From Capnocytophaga felis (GTDB lineage Bacteria; Bacteroidota; Bacteroidia; Flavobacteriales; Flavobacteriaceae), in assembly GCF_009684755.1 (NCBI RefSeq), contig NZ_BLBC01000006.1, positions 62,001-126,000 on the forward strand: a stretch of DNA of 64,000 nt, given 5' to 3'. Shown here piece by piece: positions 8,681 to 17,636 of the stretch. Every line of letters begins with the position of its first letter. The first letter of the stretch is position 1. A program made the translations under genes and the position numbers. The notes under the pieces were generated by a model that was given only the letters and a program-made list of their open reading frames with translations, did not search any database and was not told the DNA's origin.

Positions 8681-11398
8681 TTGCTAAATTATCGGAGACA
8701 AATAATTTTATTGATAGGTTTATTAATCGCAACTACTTTCTTTTGGTATGCGGAGTTGTTTGCTATCCGAAAGATGGATTATCAGAGTTTTCACACGTTT
8801 TCAATGTTGGATACTTTGAGGCGTTCCAAAAACTCGGTGAGAGACACTATCAAAAAACCAAATATAAAACCCCAAAAGGATTCTCTTTTGCAAGAAAAAG
8901 ATTCTTTAAAAAAAGATTCCGTGCAGAAACCCAAAGGAGCTTTGGAAGATATTGTTAAATACAAAGCGAAGGACAGCATTGTATTTAATAAGGTAAAAAG
9001 TGAAATCATTTTGTACAACGAAACGCAAGTACAATATACTGATATTGAAATATCTGCAGGAATTGAGCTTATTAAATTTGATATAGGAGAAGTTTACGCA
9101 GGACGATTGAAAGATTCTGTTGGAGAATACACGCAACATCCTGTTTTTAAGCAAGGTAATGACATAATTGAACCGGATTCCATTCGTTTTAATTACAAAA
9201 CTCAAAGAGCAATCATCCGAAATGCTTATACAAAACAAGATGAAAATAACATAAAAGGGGAAATTATCAAAAAAGAGAATGATTCTACCTATTTTATGAA
9301 AAATGCTATTATCACAACTGCGGAAGATTTGGACGACCCGGATTATTATATCAAGGTGAGAAAGGCAAAATTTGTTCCTCAGAAGAAAATAATTGCCGGA
9401 CTCAGTAATATGTACATTGTTGATGTCCCAACTCCTATTGCTATTCCTTTTGCATATTATCCGATGGTTTCAGGACGAACATCAGGGCTTATTTTTCCTA
9501 CTTTTGGAGAGGTAAACAATCGTGGATATTTTATACAAAACGGAGGATATTATTTTGTTATCAGCGACCATTTGGATTTGGCACTCACGGGTGATTATTT
9601 CACAAACGGAAGTTATGGTTTCAGGGCTCAGTCTGCGTATAATAAACGATATAAGTTTTCCGGGAATTTCAGTCTGAATTACGAAAATCAGATTTACAGC
9701 ATCAAAGGGCTTCCTGATTACAGTGGTACGACTTTGTACAACATTCAATGGACACACTCAAAAGATGCAAAATCAAATCCCAATTCAAGTTTTTCGGCAT
9801 CTGTGAATTTGGGAAGTAGTCGTTATTATCAGAATTCGTACAATCAAATCAATTCACCCAATGTTTTGAACAATACGTTGTCCTCATCAATTTCGTATTC
9901 CAAAACGTTTCCTGCATATCCTTCTGTAAATCTTTCGCTTACAGCATCGCACTCGCAAAACACTAACACACAGAATATTGAAATGACCTTGCCTGCATTG
10001 CGAGCAAGTATGGAGCGTATCTATCCGTTTGTCAAACAAGGGCAGTCAAAGAAAGGTTTGATAAAAAGCCTTAATTTTCAATATAGTATGCAGGCTGATA
10101 ATCGTTTTTCTACTACCGATAGTTTGTTCTTTTCAAGAAAAATGTTCAATGATGCTAAAAACGGTGTGAGACATTCAATTCCTGTTAGCACTACCGCAAA
10201 ATTGTTTAAGTACATAACCTTAGGGCTGAATTCGTCACTGAATGAAACTTGGCAATTTAAAACGATTCGTAAAAATGACTTCAATAGCAATATAGGAAAA
10301 TCTGAAATAGACACGTTAAACGGCTTCGACCGCTTTCTTACGTATAATTTAGGAGCGAGTTTGGGAACTACCGTTTACGGAACTTTTCGTTTTAAGAAAG
10401 ATAGTAAAATACAGGCTATCAGGCACGTAATGCGTCCGTCGGTTAGTTATGGCTACACACCTGCTTTTGATCAATATTATGAGGATTATATTTCTGATGC
10501 TTTTGGGAATACATCACAATATACTCGTTTTGAAGGGGGAATTTACGGAACGCCGGGGCTTAACAAGTCGCAATCCATCAGTTTTTCATTGAGTAATACT
10601 TTGGAAGCAAAAGTGCAGCAAAAAGATAGTACGCAAACAGAGCCAAAGAAAATTATGTTGCTTAATAGCTTGAATTTCAGCTCAAGTTATAATGTGATTA
10701 CAAAACAATTTAGTCCCGTATCTGTAACGGGAGGAACTTCTTTTTTTGAAGGGAAATTGCCTATTAATTTTGGTATGACTTTAAATCCGTACGCAATTGA
10801 TGAAAATGGAAGGCAGATGGAGAAATTTAACATCAACAATGGAGGAAGTCTTTTCCGTTTAACAAATGCAAATCTTTCAACGAGTTATACGTTTTCAAAC
10901 CGAGATAAAAACAAAACAAAAAATAATGATAACACCGCTTCTGGAGGACGTGCAGATGATTTATTCGGTTCATCTAAACCCATAAATGATATGCAAAATG
11001 AAGATGAAGAAGCAGAGGAAAAACAAGAAGAAAGAGAAAAGAAAAGTTCCTTTTACAATGCAAGTATTCCGTGGGATGTGAATTTAGCGTATTCTTTGAC
11101 TTACAGTAATTCAGCTCGTGAAAGTCGAATCTCTAACAATTCTATTATGTTTTCGAGTAATGTTGAACTTTCGCCAAAGTGGCAAGTTGGAATCTCAAGC
11201 GGATACGATTTTATAAACAAAGGAATTACCTACACACAATTACGATTTGAGCGTGATTTGAATAGTTTTAGAATGAGTTTTCACTTCACACCTATTGGAT
11301 ACAGAAATTCTTGGTACTTCTTCATAGGTATAAAATCCTCAATGCTATCCGACTTAAAGTGGGATAAGAGTAAAGAACCGGACAGAAGGTTGCGTTAA
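8681..11398 (+). CDS. lptD: LPS-assembly protein LptD (outer-membrane beta-barrel)
   Basis: This is a 905-residue outer-membrane protein that would insert lipopolysaccharide into the outer leaflet. A hydrophobic export segment (residues 8-28) is followed by a Ser/Lys/Asp-rich linker, an OstA-like N-terminal domain around residues 90-260 (with FKQGNDIIEPDSIRFNYKTQ) and a long C-terminal barrel. The motif PTPIAIPFAYYPMVSGRTSG is typical of Bacteroidota LptD. No ATG precedes the signal segment, so TTG at 8681 is the likely start. An acidic insert near residues 765-790 (EDEEAEEKQEEREKK) lies in a barrel loop. Confidence 0.88.
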   Translation: MLNYRRQIILLIGLLIATTFFWYAELFAIRKMDYQSFHTFSMLDTLRRSKNSVRDTIKKPNIKPQKDSLLQEKDSLKKDSVQKPKGALEDIVKYKAKDSIVFNKVKSEIILYNETQVQYTDIEISAGIELIKFDIGEVYAGRLKDSVGEYTQHPVFKQGNDIIEPDSIRFNYKTQRAIIRNAYTKQDENNIKGEIIKKENDSTYFMKNAIITTAEDLDDPDYYIKVRKAKFVPQKKIIAGLSNMYIVDVPTPIAIPFAYYPMVSGRTSGLIFPTFGEVNNRGYFIQNGGYYFVISDHLDLALTGDYFTNGSYGFRAQSAYNKRYKFSGNFSLNYENQIYSIKGLPDYSGTTLYNIQWTHSKDAKSNPNSSFSASVNLGSSRYYQNSYNQINSPNVLNNTLSSSISYSKTFPAYPSVNLSLTASHSQNTNTQNIEMTLPALRASMERIYPFVKQGQSKKGLIKSLNFQYSMQADNRFSTTDSLFFSRKMFNDAKNGVRHSIPVSTTAKLFKYITLGLNSSLNETWQFKTIRKNDFNSNIGKSEIDTLNGFDRFLTYNLGASLGTTVYGTFRFKKDSKIQAIRHVMRPSVSYGYTPAFDQYYEDYISDAFGNTSQYTRFEGGIYGTPGLNKSQSISFSLSNTLEAKVQQKDSTQTEPKKIMLLNSLNFSSSYNVITKQFSPVSVTGGTSFFEGKLPINFGMTLNPYAIDENGRQMEKFNINNGGSLFRLTNANLSTSYTFSNRDKNKTKNNDNTASGGRADDLFGSSKPINDMQNEDEEAEEKQEEREKKSSFYNASIPWDVNLAYSLTYSNSARESRISNNSIMFSSNVELSPKWQVGISSGYDFINKGITYTQLRFERDLNSFRMSFHFTPIGYRNSWYFFIGIKSSMLSDLKWDKSKEPDRRLR

Positions 11399-11493
11399 TA
11401 TTTTTCACAGCGGGAAATTTACTTTTTGTATAATTCATAAATTGTGAATATGTTAATATGATGTATTTTTTTATGAAAAATTTTGAATTTTAT

Positions 11494-11526
11494 TTGCGTT
11501 TTTTATTGAATAAATAATTACCTTTG
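11494..11526 (+). promoter_or_regulatory. Promoter (TTG-N22-TACCTTTG) of the FGE-type lipoprotein gene
   Basis: TTG at 11494-11496 and TACCTTTG at 11519-11526 are separated by 22 bases. The box ends 39 bases before the ATG at 11566. Confidence 0.65.
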
Positions 11527-11565
11527 CCTCCAATTGGATATTACTTACTAATAATATAATAGCTT

Positions 11566-13401
11566 ATGAAGAAATTTTTTACCTATGTAGTTGTTGCATT
11601 GATGATTGTAATGACAGCTACAAATTGTTCCAAAAAGGAAGAGGTTGTTTATGATGACCTTAAATTGAGTGTGGCAGGTCAGGATCTTGCCGTTAGAGAA
11701 GGGAAAGATATTTCCTTTGATATCAAAGCTGGTAGCGGAGAGTACGAAGTGTTAAGTTCTAATAATCAAGTAGTAAAGATTTCTCTTTCGCAAACTAAGG
11801 TGGTTTTGATGGGAGCTGCTGCAGGAGAGGCAACAGTTACTGTAATTGACAGAAAAACTAATCAAAAAGCAACAGTTAAAATAACTGTTAGCAAGGAGTT
11901 GGTAGATTTGGCTCTTGATGTAAATGAATTGACTTTGTATTTAGGAGAAAAAGGAACTGCAAACATTTCTTCTGGAAACGGGCAGTATGAAGTTACCGTG
12001 GCCGACAATACCATAGTTAGTGCAACTCTATCACAGACAACCGTAGTTGTTCAAGGTGTAGCATCAGGTACAACAACAGTTACAGTTAAAGACATAGCAA
12101 GTAACAAAGAAACTGTTTTGAATGTAATGGTAAAAGAGAAGCAGGCCATTGAGTTGAATATGGAAGGTAACGAGTTGGTTGTTAAAGCTTTCACTGACAT
12201 TGAAAGAGAACAGGCAGCAGTTAAAGGAGAAAAGTTAGAAAATACAAAAATACAAATTACTTCTGGAGCAGGAAATTATACCGTAACTTCAAGTGATGAA
12301 ACAATAGCTAAGGTAAGAGTAGAAGGTAATGAAATTTTTATTGATGGTTATAAAACAGGAACTGTAACAATAACCGTTTCTAATGATGTGAATGAATCTA
12401 AGCAAATTGTAGCTAATGTATATGCTTTGAGCCTTGAAGTTAGCAATATCAGCTTAAAATCTAATGAATCAGTTGCCGTTCAAGTGATTGATGGAAGTGG
12501 CCAGTATGAGGTGGTAGGAACACCTTCCGGTGTGGGAGTAACCATTTCTGAAAGTACGATAACAATAACAGGTACGAATTCTGTTAAAACAGACATTACT
12601 ATAAAGGATAAAGTTTCAGGAAAAGAAGTTCTTTTAGGGGTTTATGTGGTTGAAAATATTGTGACACCTGAAGATACTGATACAGTTTTGGTAGAAGGCG
12701 GAACTTTCAGAATGGGAAGCGATAATGGAGATCCTGATGAAAGAGTTCGTCATAACGTAACGTTAAGCAGTTACCGAATCAGCAAATATGAAATTACAAA
12801 TGCACAATATGCCAAGTTTTTGAATGCAGTAGGTAATAAGACTGAAAACGGATTATACTATTATTATGGTGCAGATAAAGAAAGAGAAAAAGGGATTATT
12901 AGAAATGGCAATACTTATGAACCGGTAAAAGGTCGTGAAAACTATCCGGTAACTTATGTATCTTGGTATGGAGCAAATGCTTATGCAAAATGGGTAGGTG
13001 GTAAATTGCCAACAGAAGCTCAATGGGAGTTTGCTTCTTTAGGTGGAAATAAAAGCCAAAAATACAGATTTTCAGGAAGCGATAATGTCAATGAAGTAGG
13101 CTATCATTTAGGAAACTCAAAAGGATTAAATCCGGTTGGAACCCTGAAAGCTAATGAATTGGGTATTCACGATATGAGTGGAAATGCTTGGGAATGGACT
13201 GCTGACGAGTACTATTCAAATTACACACCCGAAGACAAAGTAAACCCTGAACCATATAAAACAGATAATGTTAAAAAACGCTTTGTTCGCCGTGGAGCGA
13301 GTGTTTACTGCAAACCAAATTATTGTCGTTCTGCAAATCGTGGAGCCAATGATGCTTATCAAAACAACATTAGTTTCCGTGTTGTATTTAAAGTAGAATA
13401 G
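11566..13401 (+). CDS. Ig-like repeat lipoprotein with formylglycine-generating-enzyme (SUMF1) domain
   Basis: This is a 611-residue lipoprotein (acylation motif TATNCSKK, Cys21). Four beta-rich repeats of about 80 residues cover residues 30-365, each with a core like SGxGxYEV followed by a Thr-rich strand (TTVTVKDIAS). The C-terminal 240 residues form an FGE-sulfatase/SUMF1 domain: VEGGTFRMGSDNGDPDE, YEITNAQYAKFLNAVG, LPTEAQWEFAS, MSGNAWEWTADEYY, SFRVVF. Cys582 and Cys587 lie in YCKPNYCRSANR, a C-x4-C spacing like the copper-binding pair of true formylglycine-generating enzymes. It may modify or bind surface sulfatases; a purely structural (GldK-like) role is the alternative. Confidence 0.82.
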   Translation: MKKFFTYVVVALMIVMTATNCSKKEEVVYDDLKLSVAGQDLAVREGKDISFDIKAGSGEYEVLSSNNQVVKISLSQTKVVLMGAAAGEATVTVIDRKTNQKATVKITVSKELVDLALDVNELTLYLGEKGTANISSGNGQYEVTVADNTIVSATLSQTTVVVQGVASGTTTVTVKDIASNKETVLNVMVKEKQAIELNMEGNELVVKAFTDIEREQAAVKGEKLENTKIQITSGAGNYTVTSSDETIAKVRVEGNEIFIDGYKTGTVTITVSNDVNESKQIVANVYALSLEVSNISLKSNESVAVQVIDGSGQYEVVGTPSGVGVTISESTITITGTNSVKTDITIKDKVSGKEVLLGVYVVENIVTPEDTDTVLVEGGTFRMGSDNGDPDERVRHNVTLSSYRISKYEITNAQYAKFLNAVGNKTENGLYYYYGADKEREKGIIRNGNTYEPVKGRENYPVTYVSWYGANAYAKWVGGKLPTEAQWEFASLGGNKSQKYRFSGSDNVNEVGYHLGNSKGLNPVGTLKANELGIHDMSGNAWEWTADEYYSNYTPEDKVNPEPYKTDNVKKRFVRRGASVYCKPNYCRSANRGANDAYQNNISFRVVFKVE

Positions 13402-13426
13402 ATAGGTTGAGAAAAAATACAAACCA

Positions 13427-13464
13427 GCCCTTTGATGTTAGAATAAACATTGAAGGGCATTTTT
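13427..13464 (+). terminator. Rho-independent terminator after the FGE-type gene
   Basis: Arms GCCCTTTGATGTT (13427-13439) and AACATTGAAGGGC (13446-13458) pair with two central mismatches and are followed by ATTTTTT. Confidence 0.75.
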
Positions 13465-13542
13465 TATGGATTTAGGAGATTGTTTTTATCTGCTCTCTAA
13501 ATAAAAAACATTTTTTATCTTCTTTTATAAATGGAAAAATAG

Positions 13543-13550
13543 TATATTTG
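13543..13550 (+). promoter_or_regulatory. Bacteroidota -7 box of the nqrA transcript
   Basis: TATATTTG matches TAnnTTTG and ends 39 bases before the nqrA ATG at 13590. An alternative in-frame TTG start at 13548 falls inside this box, which argues against it. Confidence 0.6.
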
Positions 13551-13589
13551 TCCCGAATTTTAATAAAACTAACTAACAATTTAACAAAT

Positions 13590-14942
13590 ATGTCAAACGA
13601 CATCCGCATTCGAAAGGGGTTGGACATACATCTGGAAGGCGAGGCTGAAAAGATTACCAAGCAGCTACCGCTGGCAAAAGTGTATGGATTAAAACCCTCT
13701 GATTTTCATTCTGTTGTGCCAAAGCTCATCGCTAAGGAGGGCACAGAGGTTAAAGCCGGAGAAGCCGTTTTTCACGACAAAAAAGACGAGCGAGTGGTTT
13801 TCCCTTCGCCCGTAAGTGGTAAAATTACCGAAATTGTTCGTGGAGAACGCCGTAAGATTTTGGAAATCAAAATCACACCCGATGCTCAGCAAGCTTATAA
13901 AGACTTCGGGAGCAAAGATCCGGCAAAAATGTCCGCCGACCAAATCAAAGATTTCTTGCTTTCAAGTGGAGCGTGGACGCTCATCAAGCAACGTCCGTAC
14001 GACATCATCGCAGGAGCTGATACTCAGCCCAAAGCGATTTTCGTATCCGCTTGCAAGACCAATCCGTTGGCTCCCGATTACAGCTACGTGCTGAAAGGTA
14101 AAGAATCGTTTTTGCAGGCGGCTCTCACGGCACTTTCCAAACTAACCGCAGGAAAGGTTCACGTGTCGGTGTTCAAAAACGACCCGCAGTCGCCACTAAG
14201 AGGCTTGAAAGACATTGTAATTCACAACATTTCAGGTCCGCATCCTGCTGGTAATGTAAGCACGCAAATTGCTCAAATCGACCCGATTAACAAAGGCGAG
14301 GTGGTATGGGTGGTAACGCCGCAGGATTTAGTAGTCATCGGGGAGCTTTTCGTAACCGGAAAACTCAACCTTACCCGAACCGTAGCACTCACAGGGGCTT
14401 GTGTGGAAAAACCGCAGTACTTTTCGGTAATTGCAGGAGTCTTAGCAAGTAGCATCGTGGCAGGAAATCTTAAAGCCGTGAAATCGCGTGTGATAAGTGG
14501 TGATGTGCTTACGGGAGAAAAAGTTTCGGAAGGCGGATTCTTAGGCTATTACGACGACCAAATCACCGTAATTCCCGAAGGTGATGACTACGAATTTTTC
14601 GGTTGGAACAAACCTGTCTTCAACAAAGTTTCAACTACACGAGCGATGACTTTCTCGTGGCTTAATCCGAAGAAAAAATACAACTTGAATACCAACACCA
14701 ACGGCGAGCATCGTGCGTTTGTGATGACGGGTATGTATGAGGAGGTTTTCCCGTTGGATATTTATCCGATGCAGCTTTTAAAGGCGTGTTTGTACAAAGA
14801 TTTGGACGAGTTGGAAAACTTGGGTGCTTACGAAGTTGCTCCTGAGGATTTTGCACTGACCGAGTTTGTGTGCGTTTCCAAACAACCGCACCAAAAGATT
14901 ATCCGCGAAGGGTTGGATTTGATGATGCAAGAGCTTGGATAA
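13590..14942 (+). CDS. nqrA: Na+-translocating NADH-quinone reductase subunit A
   Basis: This is a 450-residue cytoplasmic subunit of Na+-Nqr, the sodium-pumping NADH:quinone oxidoreductase. The N-terminus has the family pattern IRIRKGLDIHLEGEAE, followed by VHDKKDERVVFPSPVSGKIT-like biotinyl/lipoyl-type sequence near residues 50-75. The later segment HPAGNVSTQIAQIDPINKGE is characteristic of NqrA. The start is ATG 13590, since the upstream extension overlaps the promoter. Unlike the usual contiguous nqrABCDEF order, nqrB lies 2.7 kb downstream, beyond three accessory genes and a repeat region. Confidence 0.94.
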   Translation: MSNDIRIRKGLDIHLEGEAEKITKQLPLAKVYGLKPSDFHSVVPKLIAKEGTEVKAGEAVFHDKKDERVVFPSPVSGKITEIVRGERRKILEIKITPDAQQAYKDFGSKDPAKMSADQIKDFLLSSGAWTLIKQRPYDIIAGADTQPKAIFVSACKTNPLAPDYSYVLKGKESFLQAALTALSKLTAGKVHVSVFKNDPQSPLRGLKDIVIHNISGPHPAGNVSTQIAQIDPINKGEVVWVVTPQDLVVIGELFVTGKLNLTRTVALTGACVEKPQYFSVIAGVLASSIVAGNLKAVKSRVISGDVLTGEKVSEGGFLGYYDDQITVIPEGDDYEFFGWNKPVFNKVSTTRAMTFSWLNPKKKYNLNTNTNGEHRAFVMTGMYEEVFPLDIYPMQLLKACLYKDLDELENLGAYEVAPEDFALTEFVCVSKQPHQKIIREGLDLMMQELG

Positions 14943-14974
14943 TCCTTCTGACATAGTTTAACAGATATTTTCAT

Positions 14975-15664
14975 ATGAAATTAACAGAAGAACAGTACAA
15001 GCAAAAGTATCCAGAAGATGATGCTTCACCTGGTTGGGATGCAATTGACCAGACTTTGGAAAAAGTATACGGAGACACAGAGCCCCGCCATTATGGAACT
15101 ATTATCAAGTATATGTTGGGAGGGGAAGACCCGCTTGATGGTATTAGCATTTACGATAATGCTGAACAACAATTTCACCGACACATTATTTCTTACGGGA
15201 TGAGCGAGCTTTATTACTCGCCTGAAAGCGTTGAAAATGAGTTTAGTGGTTGGGGATTTGAGTTCACGTTTCGTATCGTTCCTTTTGCTGGGGATAAAGA
15301 TGCTGATAAAGCAAAAAATGAACCTTATTGGGCGATGAATCTGATGCAGAATTTGGCTAAGTACGTGTTCAACAGTAAAAAATGGTTTGAGGCGTATCAT
15401 TTCATTCCTGCCAATGGTCCCATTCGTTTGGATTCCGATACGAAATTAGTGGGAATCGCGTTTGTACCTGACCCGCAATTGGGCGTGATTGACACACCAC
15501 ACGGGGAGGTATCGTTCCTGCAAATGGTCGGACTTACGCAAGAGGAGTTGGATTGGCTTTGGCAAGACCCTAAAACAGGTCGAGTAGAGGAGCTTATCAA
15601 CCGAATGCGAGCCGACAACCCGCTACTTATTACCGATTTGGGAAGAATCCAATCCTATGTATAA
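14975..15664 (+). CDS. Suppressor-of-fused (SUFU) domain protein
   Basis: This is a 229-residue soluble protein with the bacterial SUFU-like pattern: PGWDAIDQTLEKVYGDTEPRH at the N-terminus, WGFEFTFRIVP in the middle, and HFIPANGPIRLDSDTKLVGI, FLQMVGLTQEELDWLW toward the end. Bacterial SUFU proteins have no settled function; some sit in contact-dependent or polymorphic toxin immunity loci, but no toxin is visible here. The gene starts 32 bases after nqrA and may be cotranscribed with it. Confidence 0.82.
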   Translation: MKLTEEQYKQKYPEDDASPGWDAIDQTLEKVYGDTEPRHYGTIIKYMLGGEDPLDGISIYDNAEQQFHRHIISYGMSELYYSPESVENEFSGWGFEFTFRIVPFAGDKDADKAKNEPYWAMNLMQNLAKYVFNSKKWFEAYHFIPANGPIRLDSDTKLVGIAFVPDPQLGVIDTPHGEVSFLQMVGLTQEELDWLWQDPKTGRVEELINRMRADNPLLITDLGRIQSYV

Positions 15665-15705
15665 GTAAGTACAACGTTCTGTTAGTTCATTGAAAAATAC
15701 AAATT

Positions 15706-16215
15706 ATGCCACGTCCACAATCAAAAGATGAATTGTTGTTTTTGGCAGAAGAAAACTACCAAAAACTCTGTTTGTTTATTGACGGATTATCTGAAAGCCA
15801 AAAGGAAATCGATTTCCCCGAAGGAACGCTTAACCGTAATGTGCGGGATGTTATTGGGCATCTGTACCACTGGCATTTGCTGTTTCTGACTTGGTATGAG
15901 GTAGGAATGCGAGGTGAGAAGCCAGCTATTCCCAAAGAAGGGTACACTTTCGCTGACACATCACGTCTGAATCGCGATATTTGGGAAGAGAGCCAAAGCG
16001 TACCGCTTGAAACGATGCAAATTCGATTTGAAAAATCACATCACGAGGTGTTTGCCATCATCGAAAAACACACTGATGTCGAGCTTTTTACTAGGAAAAT
16101 GTATCGCTGGACAGGAAGCACCTCAATGGGTTCGTATTTGGTTTCGGCAACATCAAGTCATTATGATTGGGCGTTAAAGCTCCTGCGGAAAGTTTTTAAG
16201 AAAGGAAAGAAATAA
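15706..16215 (+). CDS. ClbS/DfsB family four-helix protein
   Basis: This is a 169-residue protein beginning MPRPQSKDELLFLAEENYQK, the family signature. Further conserved features are RDVIGHLYHWHLLFLTWYE and a C-terminal HYDWALKLLRK helix. ClbS is the colibactin self-protection protein of Escherichia coli, and DfsB-like relatives belong to the DinB/YfiT-type four-helix bundle. No genotoxin cluster is present here, so it is probably a stand-alone stress or resistance protein. It begins 41 bases after the SUFU-like gene. Confidence 0.85.
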   Translation: MPRPQSKDELLFLAEENYQKLCLFIDGLSESQKEIDFPEGTLNRNVRDVIGHLYHWHLLFLTWYEVGMRGEKPAIPKEGYTFADTSRLNRDIWEESQSVPLETMQIRFEKSHHEVFAIIEKHTDVELFTRKMYRWTGSTSMGSYLVSATSSHYDWALKLLRKVFKKGKK

Positions 16216-16376
16216 CTTTCTTCGGATTTTAAACTTTGGGGCGTTTAATATGCAGTGGCAATACATAATAAGTTCATAAACAGATTGGATTACGACAAAA
16301 GGCAAAAAGAAGTCTTTTTTATGAGATTTCCGTAAGAATTTTCCCCCAAATGGGTGATTTTTTAAGGAAATACGCT

Positions 16377-16610
16377 GTAAAAAAGAGCTGAAAAGGTTTT
16401 TTGAGTGGAAAAATACGGGAATTTTGAAATTCTTACTATTTTCTTGACAGGAGATGTATGGCGTTTCAGGATTCTGGGTAGTTTCCGAACAGAAAATGCT
16501 TGTCGTTTCAAAATTCTGAAGAGTTTTGAAGCGGAAAGGATATAGAATTTCGGAATTCTTGTCAGTTTCTTTGAGGAAACTGTTCAGTGTTTCGGAATTT
16601 TTTAAGGAAG
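16377..16610. repeat. Degenerate tandem array, 42-bp period (about 5.5 units)
   Basis: Units of exactly 42 bases start at 16419, 16461, 16503 and 16545, with a partial unit at 16587-16610 and a weak one at 16377-16418. Each full unit opens with a core like GTTTCRGAATTCTG and continues with AGTTTC and GGAAA blocks. There are no spacers and no coding gene within it. On the reverse strand it reads as 14-residue repeats (for example NSEILYPFRFKTLQ), but the flanks and composition do not support a protein. The period equals four B-DNA turns. Confidence 0.8.
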
Positions 16611-16790
16611 ACATCCCTCTAACCCCTTTAAAGGGGGAATTAGGAAGCGAAAACCTTTTGAGATTTAGCGTTTTTTGCAAAAAATAGGCTTCTGACAGCT
16701 TTCTCTTTGGGATTATGTAGCAAATTCGTTTTGAAATGTTACGTAACACAATCCTCCTTTGAAGGAGGTGTCCGAAGGACGGAGGATGTA
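16608..16790. repeat. Two palindromic REP-like elements upstream of the DUF6261-like gene
   Basis: The palindrome CCCCTTTAAAGGGG lies at 16623-16636, just after ACATCCCTCTAA. The palindrome CCTCCTTTGAAGGAGG lies at 16753-16768, is followed by a small TCC-GAA-GGA hairpin, and is enclosed by ATCCTCC (16751-16757) and GGAGGAT (16781-16787). I recall similar intergenic elements as frequent in flavobacterial genomes. No gene was found in 16216-16850. Confidence 0.6.
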
Positions 16791-16850
16791 TAGAAAAACG
16801 AAAAATGCTTTTGTGGTATCTTATAATATGGGAAACAAAATTTTTGGACA

Positions 16851-17564
16851 ATGATAAAGATTAACTTAGGAAAATTGCAAAACGCCGAGCATTTGGCATT
16901 GATGTCCGATGTGCTTGACTTGCTTACGCAGGCAAATTTGCAACCGCTTGGAGCTTTGAAAGAAGCATTGGCAGTGCAGGTAGCCCACGAGCGTGAGGCA
17001 CAGAAGCAAATCCGCAAGAACCAGTACACGCAAGAGCTGGAAATGCTTGATGACAAACGCGACGCTCTTTATCGGGGGTTGGTACTTCGGGTGGAATCCG
17101 AAACCTATTCTCCTCTTGAAGAGACTCAAAAGGCGGCAGAAAAGGTGCAGATTGTGGTGGATACCTACGGGAACTTTACCAAATACAATTACCAAAAGGA
17201 AACCGCCGACATTCAGAATTTTGTGGCAGACTTGCGTTCGGAAAAATTCCTTACTGCGGTGCAGAAAATCGGCTTGGAGCAATGGGTAAGTTGGTTGGAA
17301 GCGGCAAACGAGGCGTTTCGTACCAAGCACAATCAGCGACGGGACGAATACGCAGAGCAACCTGCCTACAACTTGAAGGCAATCCGCAAGGAGGCTGACG
17401 AGTTGTTCTGCAAGGTGCAACAAACCGCTTCGGCATTGGCAATTTTGCAACCCGACGACACGCTCAAAACCTTTATGTCAAAACTCGACGCTTCGGTTAC
17501 CAAATGGAAAGAAGTCATCGCTCAACGCAGTGGCAATAAAGGCGGTAAAAAAGAAGCTGAATAA
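16851..17564 (+). CDS. DUF6261-like helical protein
   Basis: This is a 237-residue, soluble, probably all-helical protein without signal peptide or membrane segment. The N-terminus INLGKLQNAEHLALMSDVLDLL resembles the DUF6261 family of Bacteroidota, whose function is unknown. The C-terminus is basic (GNKGGKKEAE). It lies between a 42-bp tandem array plus REP-like palindromes and nqrB, and starts 72 bases before nqrB. It could be transcribed with the nqrBCDEF genes. Family assignment is from motif memory. Confidence 0.7.
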   Translation: MIKINLGKLQNAEHLALMSDVLDLLTQANLQPLGALKEALAVQVAHEREAQKQIRKNQYTQELEMLDDKRDALYRGLVLRVESETYSPLEETQKAAEKVQIVVDTYGNFTKYNYQKETADIQNFVADLRSEKFLTAVQKIGLEQWVSWLEAANEAFRTKHNQRRDEYAEQPAYNLKAIRKEADELFCKVQQTASALAILQPDDTLKTFMSKLDASVTKWKEVIAQRSGNKGGKKEAE

Positions 17565-17636
17565 TTAGTCGTATCCGACAAACATTCGTTTAAAAGAAAT
17601 TAAAAAAGTAAATAATCATTCTTATCAGTTAAGAAA

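Noticed and set aside
13548-13589. Upstream TTG start for nqrA
   Set aside because: It lies within the TATATTTG promoter box, and family members begin at the ATG at 13590.
16174-16851. 225-codon minus-strand frame with 14-residue repeats across the nqr intergenic region
   Set aside because: The repeats follow from the 42-bp DNA array, which keeps any frame open. It overlaps the end of the ClbS/DfsB-like gene and has no family resemblance or promoter.
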